Shown in pieces: positions 50,702 through 62,789 of a stretch of 64,000 nt of DNA. A program made the translations under genes and the position numbers. Each line of letters opens with the position of its first letter. The first letter of the stretch is position 1. The stretch spans positions 186,001 to 250,000 of the forward strand of contig SNWL01000005.1 of the NCBI GenBank assembly GCA_004362315.1. Direction: 5' to 3'. The notes under the pieces are model-generated. The model was given only the letters and a program-made list of their open reading frames with translations. It searched no databases and was not told the DNA's origin. This stretch comes from Mycobacterium sp. BK086. GTDB lineage: Bacteria > Actinomycetota > Actinomycetes > Mycobacteriales > Mycobacteriaceae.

Positions 50702-52237
50702 ATGAACAATGCCCTGCGGCCCCGCACCACTCCGGCGCTGATCCTGCCGACGCTGGCCGCCCGGGTCGGCGCGGTACCCGCCGGCGGCGGTGTGGCTCCC
50801 GAGGTGGCGATCACCGGCGTCACTCTGCGCGGCCAGGAGGCACGGGCCGGCGATCTGTTCGCCGCGTTGCCCGGCTCGTCATCACACGGCGCCCAGTACA
50901 CGGGCGTGGCCATCGAGAACGGCGCCGTCGCGGTGCTCACCGACGCCGAAGGCCTGACCGTCATCCAGCGCACGCTCGGCGCGCCCGCGGTACCGGTTCT
51001 CGTCCATCCCGCGCCCAGGACGGTGCTCGGGCAGCTGGCCGCGGCGGTGTACGGCCACCCGTCGGATCGGGTCGTGGTCATCGGTGTCACCGGAACGTCC
51101 GGCAAGACCACCACCACCCACCTGATCGAGGCGGGCCTGCAATCGGCCGAGCGGACGCCCGGCCTGATCGGCACCGTCGGCGTGCGGATCGCCGGGGCCG
51201 ACGTGCCGAGTGCGCTGACCACCCCGGAGGCCCCGGCCCTGCAGGCGCTGCTGGCCGTGATGGCCGAGCGAGGGGTCGACACCGCCGTCATGGAGGTTTC
51301 CAGTCACGCGCTGGAACTCGGCCGCACCGACGGCATCCGCTTCGCCGCGGGTGGGTTCACCAACCTGTCGCGCGACCACCTCGATTTCCACCCGACGATG
51401 GACGCCTACTTCGAGGCCAAGGCCCGGTTGTTCGACCCGGCTTCGCCCGCGCATGCCGCCGTCTCGGTGATCTGTGTCGACGACGAGGCCGGCCGCAATA
51501 TGGCCCGCCGCGCCGCCGACGCGGTCACGGTGTCCGCCGAAGGCCACCCCGCGAACTGGCGCGCCGAGGATGTGGTGGTGCTCGACGGCGGCGGGCAGGA
51601 GTTCACCGCGGTGGACCCCGTCGGTGTGCATCACCGGCTGCGGATCGGGCTGCCCGGTCGCTACAACGTGGCCAACGCGCTGCTCGCGCTGGCCCTGCTC
51701 GACGCCGTCGGGGTGTCACCCGAGCAAGCCGCGCCGGGCCTGCGCGATGCCACGGTCCCCGGCCGGCTCGAACGCGTCGAGCGCGGCCAGGACTTCCTGG
51801 CTGTCGTCGACTACGCGCACAAACCCGGTGCGCTGCAGGCGGTGCTGGAGACCCTCAAGCGGCCGCGGGGCAGGCTCGCCGTGGTGTTCGGTGCGGGCGG
51901 TGACCGCGATCCTGGCAAGCGAGAACCCATGGGCCGCATCGCCTCCGAGCTGGCCGACCTGGTGGTCGTCACCGACGACAACCCCCGCGACGAGGAGCCG
52001 CAGAGCATTCGCGCGGCGATCCTTGCCGGCACCGGGCAGGGAAGCGCTGAAGTCGTCGAGATCGGCGACCGGCGCGCGGCGATCCGGCATGCCGTGGCCT
52101 GGGCCCGCGAAGGGGATGTCGTGGTCATCGCGGGTAAGGGGCATGAGAAGGGGCAGACCGCGAACGGGCAGACCCGGCCGTTCGACGACCGTGACGAGCT
52201 CGCGGCCGCCCTCGACGAACGGGGTGCCGCCCGATGA
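50702..52237 (+). CDS. murE: UDP-MurNAc-L-Ala-D-Glu:meso-diaminopimelate ligase
   Basis: A 511-residue ATP-dependent Mur ligase that adds the third stem residue. P-loop [18 protein letters not shown] lies at about residue 128. The DNPR motif at 426-429 ([10 protein letters not shown]) specifies meso-diaminopimelate, as expected for mycobacteria. The central domain has [15 protein letters not shown] and the GKGHEKGQ C-terminal loop. Stop overlaps murF by 4 bases (ATGA). In M. tuberculosis several genes including a PE family member separate pbpB and murE (from memory); here they are adjacent. Confidence 0.96.
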   Translation: MNNALRPRTTPALILPTLAARVGAVPAGGGVAPEVAITGVTLRGQEARAGDLFAALPGSSSHGAQYTGVAIENGAVAVLTDAEGLTVIQRTLGAPAVPVLVHPAPRTVLGQLAAAVYGHPSDRVVVIGVTGTSGKTTTTHLIEAGLQSAERTPGLIGTVGVRIAGADVPSALTTPEAPALQALLAVMAERGVDTAVMEVSSHALELGRTDGIRFAAGGFTNLSRDHLDFHPTMDAYFEAKARLFDPASPAHAAVSVICVDDEAGRNMARRAADAVTVSAEGHPANWRAEDVVVLDGGGQEFTAVDPVGVHHRLRIGLPGRYNVANALLALALLDAVGVSPEQAAPGLRDATVPGRLERVERGQDFLAVVDYAHKPGALQAVLETLKRPRGRLAVVFGAGGDRDPGKREPMGRIASELADLVVVTDDNPRDEEPQSIRAAILAGTGQGSAEVVEIGDRRAAIRHAVAWAREGDVVVIAGKGHEKGQTANGQTRPFDDRDELAAALDERGAAR

Positions 52238-53721
52238 TCGCGCTGACCGTCGCCCAGATCGCCGAGATCGTCGGCGGCGAACTCGCCGATATCAGCGCCG
52301 AGGAGGCCGCCCGCCGAACCGTCACCGGGACCGTCGAGTTCGACTCGCGGAAGGTCGGCCCCGGCGGGCTGTTCCTGGCGCTGCCGGGCGCGCGCTCCGA
52401 CGGTCACGACTTCGCCAAAGGCGCCGTCGAGGCCGGGGCCGCGGCGGTGCTCGCGGCGCGGCCGGTCGGGGTGCCCGCGATCGTCGTCCCGCCCACCAGC
52501 AGTTCAGTGGCCATTGACGCCCAGGCCGGGGTGCTCGAACACGACGTCGACGGCTCGGGCGCGGCCGTGCTGGCCGCCCTGGCCAAGCTGGCCGCGGCCG
52601 TCGCCACCGAACTGGTCGCGGGTGGGCTGACGATCGTCGGGGTCACCGGCTCGTCGGGCAAGACGTCGACGAAGGATCTGATCGCCGCGGTGCTGCGCCC
52701 GCTCGGGGAGGTGGTGGCTCCGCCGGGATCGTTCAACAACGAGCTCGGCCATCCGTGGACGGTGCTGCGGGCGACGGAGGACACCGACTATCTGGTCCTG
52801 GAGATGTCGGCGCGCCATCCCGGCAACATCGCCGCGCTGGCGGCGATTGCTCCGCCGTCGATCGCGGTGGTGCTCAACGTCGGCACGGCCCATCTGGGTG
52901 AGTTCGGCTCGCGTGAGGTCATCGCGGCCACGAAAGGTGAACTGGTAGAAGCGGTTCCGTCCTCCGGAGTGGCGATCCTCAACGCCGACGATCCGATGGT
53001 GGCGGAGATGGCAGCCAGGACGGCCGCGCGGGTGGTGCGGGTCGGGCAGTCCGCCGCGGCCGATGTCCGGGCTGTGGATGTCGAACTCGACGTCCTGGCC
53101 CGGCCGCATTTCACGCTGATATCGCCGGTCGGCTCGGCCATGGTGCAACTGGTCGTGCACGGCGAACATCAGGTCGGCAACGCGCTGAGTGCGGCCGCGG
53201 TGGCACTCGAATGTGGAGCGACACCCGCTCAGGTGGCCACGGCGCTGTCCACCGCGGGCCCCGCGTCGCGGCACCGCATGGAGGTGCACACCCGAGCCGA
53301 CGGCGTGACCGTCGTCAACGACGCGTACAACGCCAACCCGGATTCGATGAAGGCCGGTCTGCAGGCACTGGCCGTGATGGCACGCTCGGGTGGACGGCGT
53401 CGTAGTTGGGCAGTGCTGGGTGAGATGGCGGAGCTGGGCGATGAGTCGATAACCGAGCACGATCGCGTCGGCCGACTCGCCGTGCGCTTAGATATCAGTC
53501 GACTCGTCGTCGTCGGAACCGGGAGGCCCATGAACGCCATGCATCACGGGGCGGTCATGGAGGGATCCTGGGGTTCGGAATCCACCATGGTCGACGACGC
53601 CGACGCTGCCCTGGAATTACTGCGCGCCGAAGTGCAGCCCGGTGATGTCGTTCTGGTCAAGGCATCGAACTCCGCGGGTCTGGGGGCGCTGGCCGAGGCG
53701 CTGTTGGAGCCCACCTCATGA
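52234..53721 (+). CDS. murF: UDP-MurNAc-tripeptide:D-Ala-D-Ala ligase
   Basis: A 495-residue Mur ligase adding D-Ala-D-Ala to the UDP-MurNAc tripeptide. P-loop [19 protein letters not shown] lies at about residue 137. [27 protein letters not shown] and [18 protein letters not shown] are MurF-specific blocks. Overlaps both neighbours by 4 bases (murE at its start, murX at its end), consistent with translational coupling along the cluster. Confidence 0.96.
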   Translation: MIALTVAQIAEIVGGELADISAEEAARRTVTGTVEFDSRKVGPGGLFLALPGARSDGHDFAKGAVEAGAAAVLAARPVGVPAIVVPPTSSSVAIDAQAGVLEHDVDGSGAAVLAALAKLAAAVATELVAGGLTIVGVTGSSGKTSTKDLIAAVLRPLGEVVAPPGSFNNELGHPWTVLRATEDTDYLVLEMSARHPGNIAALAAIAPPSIAVVLNVGTAHLGEFGSREVIAATKGELVEAVPSSGVAILNADDPMVAEMAARTAARVVRVGQSAAADVRAVDVELDVLARPHFTLISPVGSAMVQLVVHGEHQVGNALSAAAVALECGATPAQVATALSTAGPASRHRMEVHTRADGVTVVNDAYNANPDSMKAGLQALAVMARSGGRRRSWAVLGEMAELGDESITEHDRVGRLAVRLDISRLVVVGTGRPMNAMHHGAVMEGSWGSESTMVDDADAALELLRAEVQPGDVVLVKASNSAGLGALAEALLEPTS

Positions 53722-54797
53722 GACTGATCCTGATCGCCGTCGGCATCGCGCTGACGGTGTCGATCCTGCTGACCCCGGCGCTCATCAGGCTGTTCACCCG
53801 CCAGGGCCTCGGCCACGAGATCCGCGAGGACGGCCCGCCCAGCCACAAGGCCAAGCGCGGAACGCCGTCGATGGGCGGGGTGGCGATCCTGGCCGGCATC
53901 TGGGCCGGCTACTTCGGCACGCACCTGGTCGGTCTCGCGCTCGACGGCGACGGCCCGTCGGCCTCCGGGCTGCTGGTGCTCGGGCTGGCCACCGCGCTGG
54001 GCGGGGTCGGCTTCGTCGACGACCTGATCAAGATCCGGCGCTCGCGCAATCTCGGCCTGAACAAGACCGCCAAGACGGTCGGACAGCTCACTGCCGCGGT
54101 GCTGTTCGGCATCCTGGTGCTGCAGTTCCGCAACGCCGACGGGCTGACTCCGGGCAGCCCGGAACTGTCCTATGTGCGCGAGATCGCCACGGTCACCTTG
54201 AGTTCGGCGGTGTTCGTGCTGTTCTGCGTGGTGATCGTCAGCGCCTGGTCCAACGCGGTGAACCTGACCGACGGCCTGGACGGGCTGGCCGGCGGCAGCA
54301 TGGCGATGGTCAGCGCCGCCTACGTGCTGATCACCTTCTGGCAGTACCGCAACGCCTGCGCCACCGCGCCGGGGCTGGGCTGCTACAACGTCCGCGACCC
54401 GCTGGATCTGGCGGTGCTGGCCGCAGCGACCGCGGGGGCATGCATCGGCTTCCTGTGGTGGAATGCCGCGCCCGCCAAGATCTTCATGGGTGACACCGGG
54501 TCGCTGGCGCTGGGCGGCATGATCGCCGGGCTGTCGGTCACCAGCCGCACCGAGGTGCTGGCGGTGGTGCTCGGCGCGTTGTTCGTCGCCGAGGTGACCT
54601 CGGTGGTGGTGCAGATTCTGGCCTTCCGAACCACCGGGCGCCGGGTGTTCCGAATGGCGCCGTTCCACCACCATTTTGAGCTGGTCGGCTGGGCCGAGAC
54701 GACGGTGATCATCCGGTTCTGGTTGCTCACCGCGATCGCCTGCGGGCTCGGGGTGGCGTTGTTCTACGGCGAGTGGCTGTCGGCCATCGGGGCCTGA
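53718..54797 (+). CDS. murX: Phospho-N-acetylmuramoyl-pentapeptide transferase (MraY)
   Basis: A 359-residue ten-helix membrane enzyme making lipid I from UDP-MurNAc-pentapeptide and decaprenyl phosphate. Signature residues: [20 protein letters not shown] in the first cytoplasmic loop, the FVDDLIKI Asp pair, [24 protein letters not shown] and the FHHHFEL triple His. Target of nucleoside antibiotics such as capuramycins. ATG 53718 overlaps the murF stop (ATGA); murD follows after one base. Confidence 0.96.
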   Translation: MRLILIAVGIALTVSILLTPALIRLFTRQGLGHEIREDGPPSHKAKRGTPSMGGVAILAGIWAGYFGTHLVGLALDGDGPSASGLLVLGLATALGGVGFVDDLIKIRRSRNLGLNKTAKTVGQLTAAVLFGILVLQFRNADGLTPGSPELSYVREIATVTLSSAVFVLFCVVIVSAWSNAVNLTDGLDGLAGGSMAMVSAAYVLITFWQYRNACATAPGLGCYNVRDPLDLAVLAAATAGACIGFLWWNAAPAKIFMGDTGSLALGGMIAGLSVTSRTEVLAVVLGALFVAEVTSVVVQILAFRTTGRRVFRMAPFHHHFELVGWAETTVIIRFWLLTAIACGLGVALFYGEWLSAIGA

Positions 54798-54798
54798 C

Positions 54799-56262
54799 GT
54801 GCTGCCCGGTCTGGCTGAGCTGAGTCCGGGGGCGCAGGTCCTGGTGACCGGCGCCGGGATCACCGGACGCGCGGTCGTGGGCGCCCTGGCGTCCTGGGAT
54901 GTCGGCATCCGGGTGTGCGACGACAATGTCGACTCGCTGAAAGCATTGGCGGCCAACGGTATTGACACCATCACGCCCGCGGAGGCGGTCGCCGGGATCG
55001 GTGACTTCACGCTGGTGGTCACCAGCCCGGGTTTCCCGCCGAGTGCGCCGGTCCTGGCGGCGGCGGTCGCAGCCGCGATCCCGATCTGGGGTGACGTCGA
55101 GCTGGCCTGGCGACTGGACGCGGCCGGGCACTACGGGCCGCCGCGACGCTGGTTGGTGGTCACCGGGACCAACGGCAAAACCACCACCACCTCGATGCTG
55201 CACGCCATGCTGGTCGCCGACGGGCGCCGCGCGGTGCTGTGCGGCAACATCGGTGACCCGGTGCTCGACGTGCTGAGCGAACCGGCCGATTTCCTGGCGG
55301 TGGAATTGTCCAGCTTCCAGCTGTTCTGGGCGCCGTCCCTGCGCCCGGCGGCGGGCGCGGTGCTCAACGTCGCCGAGGACCACCTCGACTGGCACGGCTC
55401 GATGGCTGCCTACGCCGAGGCCAAAGCCCGCGCGCTCGACGGAGCGGTCGCGGTGGTCGGGCTCGACGACCCCGTTGCGGCCTCCCTGACTTCGACTGCA
55501 GCAGCGCCCGTCAAGACCGGCTTCCGGCTCGGCGAGCCTGGGCCAGGGGAGTTCGGCGTGCACCACGGCATGCTCGTCGACCGGGCGTTTGCCGACGACC
55601 TCGCGCTGGCCCCGGTCGCCTCGATCCCCGTCGCAGGCCCGGTCGGTGTGCTGGACGCACTCGGTGCGGCCGCGCTGGCCCGGGCCGTTGGCGTCGCGCC
55701 CGCCTCGATCGCCGACGCGCTGGCCCATTTCCAGGTGGGCCGGCACCGCGCCGAACGGGTGGCCGTCGTCGACGGCGTTACCTACGTCGACGACTCCAAG
55801 GCCACCAACCCGCATGCTGCCCAGGCCTCGGCGCTGGCCTACCCGCGGGTGGTGTGGGTGGCCGGCGGCCTGCTCAAGGGCGCTTCGGTCGACGAGATGG
55901 TCACCGCGGTCGCGGATCGGCTGGTCGGAGCCGTGCTGATCGGCCGCGACCGTGCCGTGGTTGCCGACGCGTTATCGCGACACGCGCCCGATGTCCCCGT
56001 CATCGAGGTTGTGACGCGGGAGGATGCTGTGGTGCATGAGACCAATGAGTCAGCTGTTACTCATGAGACTCGCGTGGTCGACGCCTCCGGGCCCGGCCTG
56101 GGTGCCCAGGTGATGACCGAGGTCGTCGCCGCGGCGGCAAGCCTCGCCCGTACCGGTGACACCGTGCTGCTGGCTCCTGCCGGCGCCTCGTTCGACCAGT
56201 TCGCCGGCTACGCCGACCGTGGCGACACGTTCGCCGCCGCCGTGCGCGCCGCGGCCCGGTAG
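54799..56262 (+). CDS. murD: UDP-MurNAc-L-Ala:D-glutamate ligase
   Basis: A 487-residue Mur ligase adding D-Glu. [19 protein letters not shown] opens the UDP-binding domain; the ATP loop is [18 protein letters not shown] and the C-terminal domain has [18 protein letters not shown] and [19 protein letters not shown] variable loop at about residues 410-425 ([14 protein letters not shown]) is encoded by a lower-GC stretch with repeats (56035-56069). GTG 54799 starts one base after the murX stop. Five bases separate it from ftsW. Confidence 0.95.
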   Translation: MLPGLAELSPGAQVLVTGAGITGRAVVGALASWDVGIRVCDDNVDSLKALAANGIDTITPAEAVAGIGDFTLVVTSPGFPPSAPVLAAAVAAAIPIWGDVELAWRLDAAGHYGPPRRWLVVTGTNGKTTTTSMLHAMLVADGRRAVLCGNIGDPVLDVLSEPADFLAVELSSFQLFWAPSLRPAAGAVLNVAEDHLDWHGSMAAYAEAKARALDGAVAVVGLDDPVAASLTSTAAAPVKTGFRLGEPGPGEFGVHHGMLVDRAFADDLALAPVASIPVAGPVGVLDALGAAALARAVGVAPASIADALAHFQVGRHRAERVAVVDGVTYVDDSKATNPHAAQASALAYPRVVWVAGGLLKGASVDEMVTAVADRLVGAVLIGRDRAVVADALSRHAPDVPVIEVVTREDAVVHETNESAVTHETRVVDASGPGLGAQVMTEVVAAAASLARTGDTVLLAPAGASFDQFAGYADRGDTFAAAVRAAAR

Positions 56263-56267
56263 CCGCC

Positions 56268-57908
56268 GTGGCCAAGATGCTGTCCCGGCTGCGCCGTCGC
56301 GGCTCGGCGGACGCTCCCGATACCGCCGCCGAGGGGGACACCGCCGACGCTCCCGAAGGGGCCGATACCGAATCCGCCACCGAGCCCGTCGCCACCGCTG
56401 AGGCGCCCGCCGAGTCCCGGTTCCGGGTTCCGCGCAGGTTCGGCACCTGGCTCGGCAGGCCGATGACGTCGTTTCACCTGATCATCTCGGTGTCCGCGCT
56501 GCTCGTCACACTCGGCTTGATCATGGTGTTGTCGGCCTCGGGTGTGCACTCCTACGACGAGGACGGCTCGCCCTGGGCGATCTTCGGTCGCCAGGTGCTG
56601 TGGACCTGCGTCGGCCTGATCGGATTCTGGATCGCGCTGCGGGTGCCCGTGAGCTTCCTGCGCAACACCGCGTTCTCCGCATTCGCGGTCACCATCGTGA
56701 TGCTGGTGCTGGTGCTGATCCCCGGTATCGGCCACGAATCCAACGGCTCGCGCGGCTGGTTCGTCTTCGCGGGTCTGTCGATGCAGCCGTCGGAGCTGAC
56801 CAAGATCGCGTTCGCCATCTGGGGCTCGCACCTGCTGGCGACCCGGCGGATGGAGCGGGCGTCGCTGCGCGAAATGCTGATCCCGCTGATCCCCGCCGCC
56901 GTGGTGGCGCTGGTGCTGATCGTCGCCCAGCCCGACCTCGGGCAGACCGTGTCGCTGGGCATCATCCTGCTGGCCATGCTCTGGTACGCCGGCCTGCCGC
57001 TCAAAGTGTTCGTCAGCTCCCTGCTGGCGGCCGTCGGCGCGGCCGCGGTGCTGGCGGTCTCGGAGGGTTACCGCTCCGACCGGGTGCGATCCTGGCTCGA
57101 CCCCGGCGCCGACGCCCAGGGTTCGGGCTATCAGGCGCGCCAGGCGAAATTCGCGCTGGCCAACGGCGGCGTCTTCGGCGACGGCCTGGGCCAGGGCACC
57201 GCGAAGTGGAACTACCTGCCCAACGCCCACAACGACTTCATCTTCGCCATCATCGGCGAGGAGCTCGGCTACGTCGGAGCCTTCGGGCTGCTGGCGCTGT
57301 TCGGGCTGTTCGCCTACACCGGCATGCGGATCGCCAAACGCTCGGCCGACCCGTTCCTGCGCCTGCTGACCGCGACAGCCACGATGTGGGTCATCGGTCA
57401 GGTCTTCATCAACGTCGGCTACGTCATCGGCCTGTTGCCGGTCACCGGGATTCAGCTCCCGCTCATCTCGGCGGGCGGAACATCAACGGCGACAACGCTG
57501 TTCATGATCGGACTGATGGCAAACGCCGCCCGCCACGAACCCGACGCGGTGGCCGCGCTGCGCGCGGGCCGTGAGGACCGGATGAACCGGATCCTGCGGC
57601 TGCCGTTCCCCGAGCCCTACGTGCCGCCGCGCCTGGAGACCGCACGCGACCGGCTGCGCGCCAAGCCGGCCGACAAGGCCGCCAAACCGGCCAAACCGGC
57701 CGCCGGGAAACCCGCCAAGAAACCGGCTCGCAAAGCCCAACCCGCCCGCGAACGTGCCGCTCTACCTGCTAAAACCCGGACGGCCCAGCGACCCACCCGA
57801 CGCTCAGGGCATCATGGTGACGCTCCGCGCAACAGCGCGCAGCATCCGAATGAGGGAAGCAGCCGCGCACGGCGGTCCCGCACATTGGAAGGTCAGCGTT
57901 ACGGGTGA
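56268..57908 (+). CDS. ftsW: Septal peptidoglycan glycosyltransferase FtsW (SEDS)
   Basis: A 546-residue SEDS membrane polymerase working with PbpB. An acidic N-terminal cytoplasmic tail of about 60 residues precedes about ten helices. SEDS blocks include [23 protein letters not shown] with the catalytic-Asp-region loop, [32 protein letters not shown] and [14 protein letters not shown]. The C-terminal about 110 residues are very basic ([20 protein letters not shown]) and cytoplasmic; in mycobacteria this tail contacts FtsZ. GTG 56268; overlaps murG by 4 bases. Confidence 0.95.
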   Translation: MAKMLSRLRRRGSADAPDTAAEGDTADAPEGADTESATEPVATAEAPAESRFRVPRRFGTWLGRPMTSFHLIISVSALLVTLGLIMVLSASGVHSYDEDGSPWAIFGRQVLWTCVGLIGFWIALRVPVSFLRNTAFSAFAVTIVMLVLVLIPGIGHESNGSRGWFVFAGLSMQPSELTKIAFAIWGSHLLATRRMERASLREMLIPLIPAAVVALVLIVAQPDLGQTVSLGIILLAMLWYAGLPLKVFVSSLLAAVGAAAVLAVSEGYRSDRVRSWLDPGADAQGSGYQARQAKFALANGGVFGDGLGQGTAKWNYLPNAHNDFIFAIIGEELGYVGAFGLLALFGLFAYTGMRIAKRSADPFLRLLTATATMWVIGQVFINVGYVIGLLPVTGIQLPLISAGGTSTATTLFMIGLMANAARHEPDAVAALRAGREDRMNRILRLPFPEPYVPPRLETARDRLRAKPADKAAKPAKPAAGKPAKKPARKAQPARERAALPAKTRTAQRPTRRSGHHGDAPRNSAQHPNEGSSRARRSRTLEGQRYG

Positions 57909-59005
57909 GTGTCTCGGTGTCGGTTGTGCTTGCTGGTGGAGGCACCGCCGGGCATGTCGAACCGGCCATGGCGGTTGCCGACGCGTTGCGGACGCTGGAC
58001 GCGGATATCCGGATCACCGCGCTGGGTACGGCGCGTGGCTTGGAGACCCGGCTGGTGCCTGACCGCGGTTACGACCTGGAACTCATCACACCCGTACCGC
58101 TGCCGCGCAAACTGAACGGCGATCTCATGCGCCTCCCGATCCGGGTGCGCCGGGCGGTGCGGGAAACCCGTGCCGTGCTCGACCTCGTCGAGGCCGACGT
58201 GGTGATCGGATTCGGCGGCTATGTCGCGGTCCCGGCCTACCTGGCGGCACGGCGTCGTGTCCCCGTCGTCGTGCACGAGGCCAACGCACGGGCCGGTATC
58301 GCCAACAAACTCGGCGCCCGCAATGCCCGCAAAGTGCTGGCGGCCGTACCTGATTCGGGACTGCGGCACGCCGAAGTCGTCGGTATGCCGGTGCGGGCGT
58401 CGATCACATCGCTGGATCGCGCCGCGCTGCGCGCGCAGGCCCGGGAGCACTTCGGCTTCGCCGACGACGCCACGGTGCTGCTGGTGTTCGGCGGCTCCCA
58501 GGGCGCTGCCTCGATCAACCGCGCGGTATCGGCCGCGGCCGAAGACCTTGCCGCCGCGGGTGTTTCGGTGCTGCACGCGCACGGCCCCAAGAACACCCTG
58601 GATCTGCGGACTCCGAAACCGGGTGAACCGCCATATGTGGCGCTGCCCTACCTGGACCGGATGGACCTGGCGTATGCCGCCGCCGACCTGGCGATCTGCC
58701 GGTCCGGGGCGATGACGGTGGCCGAGGTGTCCGCGGTCGGACTGCCCGCGGTCTACGTGCCGCTGCCGATCGGCAACGGGGAGCAACGGCTCAACGCGCT
58801 GCCGGTGGTCAATCCCGGCGGTGGCCTTCTGGTCGAAGATGCCGCGCTGACACCGGATTTCGTTGCCCGCGAAGTCACCGGTCTGCTCACCGACGGGCCA
58901 CGGCTGCAGGCGATGACGGCGGCCGCCGCCCTGGTCGGCCACCGCGACGCGGCACAGCGGGTCGCCGAGGTCGCGCTGGACATCGCGCGAAAGGGCAAGC
59001 GGTGA
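57905..59005 (+). CDS. murG: UDP-GlcNAc:lipid I N-acetylglucosaminyltransferase
   Basis: A 366-residue GT28 enzyme making lipid II on the inner membrane face. Motifs: [20 protein letters not shown] (G-loop 1), [34 protein letters not shown] (G-loop 3) and [20 protein letters not shown] with [11 protein letters not shown], which binds UDP-GlcNAc. GTG 57905 overlaps the ftsW stop by 4 bases, and the stop overlaps murC by 4. Confidence 0.95.
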   Translation: MSVSVSVVLAGGGTAGHVEPAMAVADALRTLDADIRITALGTARGLETRLVPDRGYDLELITPVPLPRKLNGDLMRLPIRVRRAVRETRAVLDLVEADVVIGFGGYVAVPAYLAARRRVPVVVHEANARAGIANKLGARNARKVLAAVPDSGLRHAEVVGMPVRASITSLDRAALRAQAREHFGFADDATVLLVFGGSQGAASINRAVSAAAEDLAAAGVSVLHAHGPKNTLDLRTPKPGEPPYVALPYLDRMDLAYAAADLAICRSGAMTVAEVSAVGLPAVYVPLPIGNGEQRLNALPVVNPGGGLLVEDAALTPDFVAREVTGLLTDGPRLQAMTAAAALVGHRDAAQRVAEVALDIARKGKR

Positions 59006-60474
59006 ACGCGCTTCCGCCCGAACTGCAGCGGGTGCACATGGTCGGGATCGGCGGCGCCGGGATGTCCGGTATCGCCAGGATCCTGCTCGACCGCGGCGGC
59101 ATGGTGTCGGGATCCGACGCCAAGGAGTCACGCGGGGTGGTGGCGCTGCGCGCGCGAGGCGCCGCGATCAGCATCGGCCACGACGCGGCCAACCTGGACC
59201 TGCTGCCCGGTGGGGCGACCGCGGTGATCACCACCCACGCCGCGATCCCGAAGACCAATCCCGAATTGGTCGAGGCCCGCAGGCGCGCAATCCCGGTGAT
59301 CCTGCGCCCGGTGGTGCTGGCCAAGTTGATGGCCGGGTACCGCACATTGATGGTGACCGGCACAGCCGGCAAGACGACGACGACGTCGATGATCATCGTC
59401 GCGTTGCAGCACGCCGGGCTGGACCCGTCCTTCGCCGTTGGTGGTGACCTGGGGGAGGCAGGCACCAACGCGCACAACGGAAGTGGTGACTGCTTCGTCG
59501 CCGAGGCCGATGAGAGTGACGGCTCGCTGCTGGAGTACACCCCCGACGTGGCGGTGGTGACCAATATCGAGGCCGACCACCTGGATTTCTTCGGTACTGC
59601 CGAGGCCTACAGTGCCGTGTTCGACGCATTCGTGGAGCGGTTGGCCCCCGGGGGTGCGCTGATCGCGTGTGCCGACGACCCAGGTGCCGCTGCGCTTGCC
59701 GACCGATCCGAGGAACTCGGCATTCGGGTGCTCCGCTATGGCAGTGCGCAGGATGGTCAACCGTTGCCTGGCGTTGCGGCGACACTCACCGGCTGGGAAC
59801 AGCATGGCACCAATGCGGTGGCGCACTTTGCGCTTGCGGGCGAACCACATCCACGGGTGCTGCGGCTGGCGGTGCCGGGACGGCATATGGCGCTCAATGC
59901 CCTTGCCGCACTGCTGGCCGCGGTTGAGGGCGGTGCCCCGATCGACGAGGTACTCGACGGGCTGGCCAGTTTCGAGGGTGTGCGGCGGCGCTTCGAGCTG
60001 GTGGGCACGATCGCCGGGGTGCGGGTTTTCGACGACTATGCCCATCACCCCACGAAAGTTCGTGCCGCGCTGTCGGCGTTGCGCACGTTGGCCCGAGAGG
60101 GCGAGAAGACCCATGCTGGAGCGGGGCGGGCCATTGTTGTGTTTCAGCCCCACTTGTATTCGCGGACAAAGATTTTCGCCAAGGAGTTCGGGGAGGCTCT
60201 GAGCGACGCGGACGAGGTGTTCGTGTTGGACGTCTACGCCGCGCGCGAGCAGCCGATGCCCGGGGTCAGTGGAGCGTCGGTGGCCGAGCATGTCAGCGTG
60301 CCGGTGCACTACGTGCCCGACTTCTCGGCGGTGGCCGCGAAGGTTGCCGCGGTCGCGCGGCCGGGCGATGTCGTCGTCACCATGGGCGCCGGTGACGTGA
60401 CGATGCTGGGCCAGGAGATCCTGACGGCGTTGCACACCAGGGCAAACCGGTCGATGCCGGGGGATACCCGGTGA
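59002..60474 (+). CDS. murC: UDP-N-acetylmuramate:L-alanine ligase
   Basis: A 490-residue Mur ligase adding the first stem residue. [40 protein letters not shown] (ATP loop), [20 protein letters not shown] and [19 protein letters not shown] are diagnostic. Although it acts earlier than the other Mur ligases, it lies late in the cluster. GTG 59002 and the ftsQ GTG 60471 both use 4-base overlaps. Confidence 0.96.
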   Translation: MNALPPELQRVHMVGIGGAGMSGIARILLDRGGMVSGSDAKESRGVVALRARGAAISIGHDAANLDLLPGGATAVITTHAAIPKTNPELVEARRRAIPVILRPVVLAKLMAGYRTLMVTGTAGKTTTTSMIIVALQHAGLDPSFAVGGDLGEAGTNAHNGSGDCFVAEADESDGSLLEYTPDVAVVTNIEADHLDFFGTAEAYSAVFDAFVERLAPGGALIACADDPGAAALADRSEELGIRVLRYGSAQDGQPLPGVAATLTGWEQHGTNAVAHFALAGEPHPRVLRLAVPGRHMALNALAALLAAVEGGAPIDEVLDGLASFEGVRRRFELVGTIAGVRVFDDYAHHPTKVRAALSALRTLAREGEKTHAGAGRAIVVFQPHLYSRTKIFAKEFGEALSDADEVFVLDVYAAREQPMPGVSGASVAEHVSVPVHYVPDFSAVAAKVAAVARPGDVVVTMGAGDVTMLGQEILTALHTRANRSMPGDTR

Positions 60475-61433
60475 ACGAGGAAGGGCGGGACGAAGGCGAA
60501 GCCGAGGACGCCCCCATCCTGCCCAAACCGACAGATGGCAGCGAAAACACGAGTGACGACGTGCACAACGTCGATCTCGACGAAGAACCGGACAGCGCAC
60601 CCGACGAGAAGCCTGACCTCGAGGGCCCGCGCATGCGGGAACGCCGCGAGCGCGCCGAGCGTCGCGCCGCGCAGGCCCGCGCGACGGCGATCGAAGATGC
60701 CCGCCGCGAAGCGAAGCGCAAGGTTCGCGGGCAAACGGTGGAGGCCCCGAAGCCGCTGGGCCGCAGCGCTGTTCGCGGCCTGAAGCTGCTGACCTGGCTG
60801 ATCGTGCTGACGATCGTCAGCGTCGGGCTCGGCCTGATCCTGTATTTCACCCCGGTCATGTCGGCCCGCTCGCTGGTGATCACCGGCATCGGTGCGGTCA
60901 CTCGCGAGGAGGTCGTCGACGCGGCGAAGGTCGCGATCGGCACCCCGCTCCTGCAGATCAATACCGACCAGGTCGCCGACCGGGTGGCCGGCATCCGGCG
61001 AGTGGCCAGCGCACGAGTACAGCGGGAGTACCCGTCGACGCTGCGGATCACGATCGTCGAGCGGATCCCGATCGTGGTGAAGGACTATCCCGACGGACCG
61101 CACCTGTTCGACAAGGACGGCGTGGATTTCGCGACCGCGCCGCCCCCGCCCGGGCTGCCCTATATCGACGTCGACCACCCCGGGCCGACCGATCAGCCGA
61201 CCCGGGCCGCGCTCGAGGTGATGACGGCGTTGCGCCCGGAGGTGGTGGCTCAGGTGAGCCGGGTGGCCGCGCCGTCGGTGGCGTCGGTGACGCTGACGCT
61301 GACCGACGGCCGGACCGTGGTGTGGGGGACCACCGATCGCACCGAGGAGAAGGCCGAGAAACTGGCCGCGCTCCTGACGCAGCCCGGCAAGGTCTACGAC
61401 GTCTCGAGCCCGGACCTGCCCACGGTCAAGTGA
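60471..61433 (+). CDS. ftsQ: Cell division protein FtsQ
   Basis: A 320-residue bitopic divisome protein. The cytoplasmic N-terminal about 100 residues are highly charged, first acidic then basic ([20 protein letters not shown]). A membrane helix lies at about 105-127 ([20 protein letters not shown]). The POTRA domain (about 135-205) starts [20 protein letters not shown], followed by the FtsQ beta domain. It links FtsL/FtsB-type proteins to the septal synthase. A 165-base spacer to ftsZ follows. Confidence 0.92.
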   Translation: MNEEGRDEGEAEDAPILPKPTDGSENTSDDVHNVDLDEEPDSAPDEKPDLEGPRMRERRERAERRAAQARATAIEDARREAKRKVRGQTVEAPKPLGRSAVRGLKLLTWLIVLTIVSVGLGLILYFTPVMSARSLVITGIGAVTREEVVDAAKVAIGTPLLQINTDQVADRVAGIRRVASARVQREYPSTLRITIVERIPIVVKDYPDGPHLFDKDGVDFATAPPPPGLPYIDVDHPGPTDQPTRAALEVMTALRPEVVAQVSRVAAPSVASVTLTLTDGRTVVWGTTDRTEEKAEKLAALLTQPGKVYDVSSPDLPTVK

Positions 61434-61527
61434 GAAATTGCCGGCGACACCCCGGCGCGCCTCCCCAATCCAGCCCCGACCAGCCATACCGTTCTGGTTG
61501 CGCGGCCCAACCTGACATAACTCTAAG

Positions 61528-61540
61528 CCTCTAGTAGAGG
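61528..61540. promoter_or_regulatory. Perfect palindrome in the ftsQ-ftsZ spacer
   Basis: CCTCTA-G-TAGAGG is a perfect 6-base dyad, 58 bases before ATG 61599, inside a locally AT-richer stretch (CTGACATAACTCTAAGCC before it). It may be an operator or part of an ftsZ promoter: CTGACA (61512-61517) resembles a -35, but no well-spaced -10 is clear. The spacer (61434-61598) also holds the ribosome-binding site GGGAGGAAG just before ftsZ. Confidence 0.45.
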
Positions 61541-61598
61541 TTAAGGGTTTGCCACACAAGCCGCAAGACCCGATCCCCACCTGGGAGGAAGACAGACG

Positions 61599-62759
61599 AT
61601 GACCCCCCCGCATAACTACCTCGCCGTCATCAAGGTCGTTGGCATCGGCGGCGGCGGCGTCAACGCCGTCAACCGAATGATCGAGCAGGGACTCAAGGGC
61701 GTGGAGTTCATCGCGATCAACACCGACGCCCAGGCGTTGTTGATGAGCGACGCCGATGTCAAGCTCGACGTCGGCCGTGACTCCACCCGAGGGCTGGGTG
61801 CCGGCGCCGACCCCGAGGTCGGCCGCAAGGCCGCCGAGGATGCCAAGGACGAGATCGAGGAGCTGCTGCGCGGCGCCGACATGGTGTTCGTCACCGCAGG
61901 TGAGGGCGGCGGCACCGGCACCGGTGGCGCACCCGTCGTCGCGACCATCGCCCGCAAGCTCGGCGCGCTGACCGTCGGTGTGGTGACCCGGCCGTTCTCC
62001 TTCGAGGGCAAGCGCCGCTCGAATCAGGCCGAGTCCGGCATCCAGGCGCTGCGCGAGAGCTGCGACACCCTGATCGTCATCCCCAACGACCGGCTGCTGC
62101 AGATGGGCGATGCCCAGGTCTCGTTGATGGACGCCTTCCGCAGCGCCGACGAGGTGCTGCTCAACGGCGTGCAGGGCATCACCGACCTGATCACCACGCC
62201 TGGCCTGATCAACGTCGACTTCGCCGACGTCAAGGGCGTCATGAGTGGAGCGGGCACCGCCCTGATGGGTATCGGCTCGGCTCGCGGTGACGGCCGTGCG
62301 CTCAAGGCTGCCGAGATCGCGATCAACTCGCCGCTCCTCGAGGCCTCGATGGAAGGCGCCCAGGGCGTTCTGCTGTCGGTGGCCGGCGGCAGCGACCTCG
62401 GGCTGTTCGAGATCAACGAGGCCGCCTCGCTGGTGCAGGACGCCGCGCACCAGGACGCCAACATCATCTTCGGCACGGTCATCGACGACTCGCTGGGCGA
62501 CGAGGTCCGGGTCACGGTCATCGCCGCCGGGTTCGACTCGGCCAGCCCGAGCCGCAAGCCCGTCGTCGGTCCAGGGACCACCGGCGCCCAGCCCATCGCA
62601 CCCGGTGCGGCGGGCAAGCTCAGCTCCTCGCTGTTCGATCCGATCGACGCCGCGAGCGTGCCGGTGCATACCAACGGTGCGACGGTGAGCATCGGTGGTG
62701 GCGACGACGGCGGAATCTCCGACGACGACGTCGACGTGCCGCCGTTCATGCGGCACTGA
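61599..62759 (+). CDS. ftsZ: Cell division GTPase FtsZ
   Basis: A 386-residue tubulin homologue forming the Z ring. N-terminal [19 protein letters not shown], the nucleotide signature [11 protein letters not shown] at 103-113, the T7 synergy loop ([11 protein letters not shown] with its catalytic Asp) and a C-terminal acidic tail ending [10 protein letters not shown], which binds FtsW and SepF in mycobacteria. GGGAGGAAG precedes the ATG. It has its own 165-base leader region, which fits the need for higher and separately controlled expression. Confidence 0.97.
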   Translation: MTPPHNYLAVIKVVGIGGGGVNAVNRMIEQGLKGVEFIAINTDAQALLMSDADVKLDVGRDSTRGLGAGADPEVGRKAAEDAKDEIEELLRGADMVFVTAGEGGGTGTGGAPVVATIARKLGALTVGVVTRPFSFEGKRRSNQAESGIQALRESCDTLIVIPNDRLLQMGDAQVSLMDAFRSADEVLLNGVQGITDLITTPGLINVDFADVKGVMSGAGTALMGIGSARGDGRALKAAEIAINSPLLEASMEGAQGVLLSVAGGSDLGLFEINEAASLVQDAAHQDANIIFGTVIDDSLGDEVRVTVIAAGFDSASPSRKPVVGPGTTGAQPIAPGAAGKLSSSLFDPIDAASVPVHTNGATVSIGGGDDGGISDDDVDVPPFMRH

Positions 62760-62789
62760 CCCACCTTTCGCTGCAGGGATACTGGGTTT

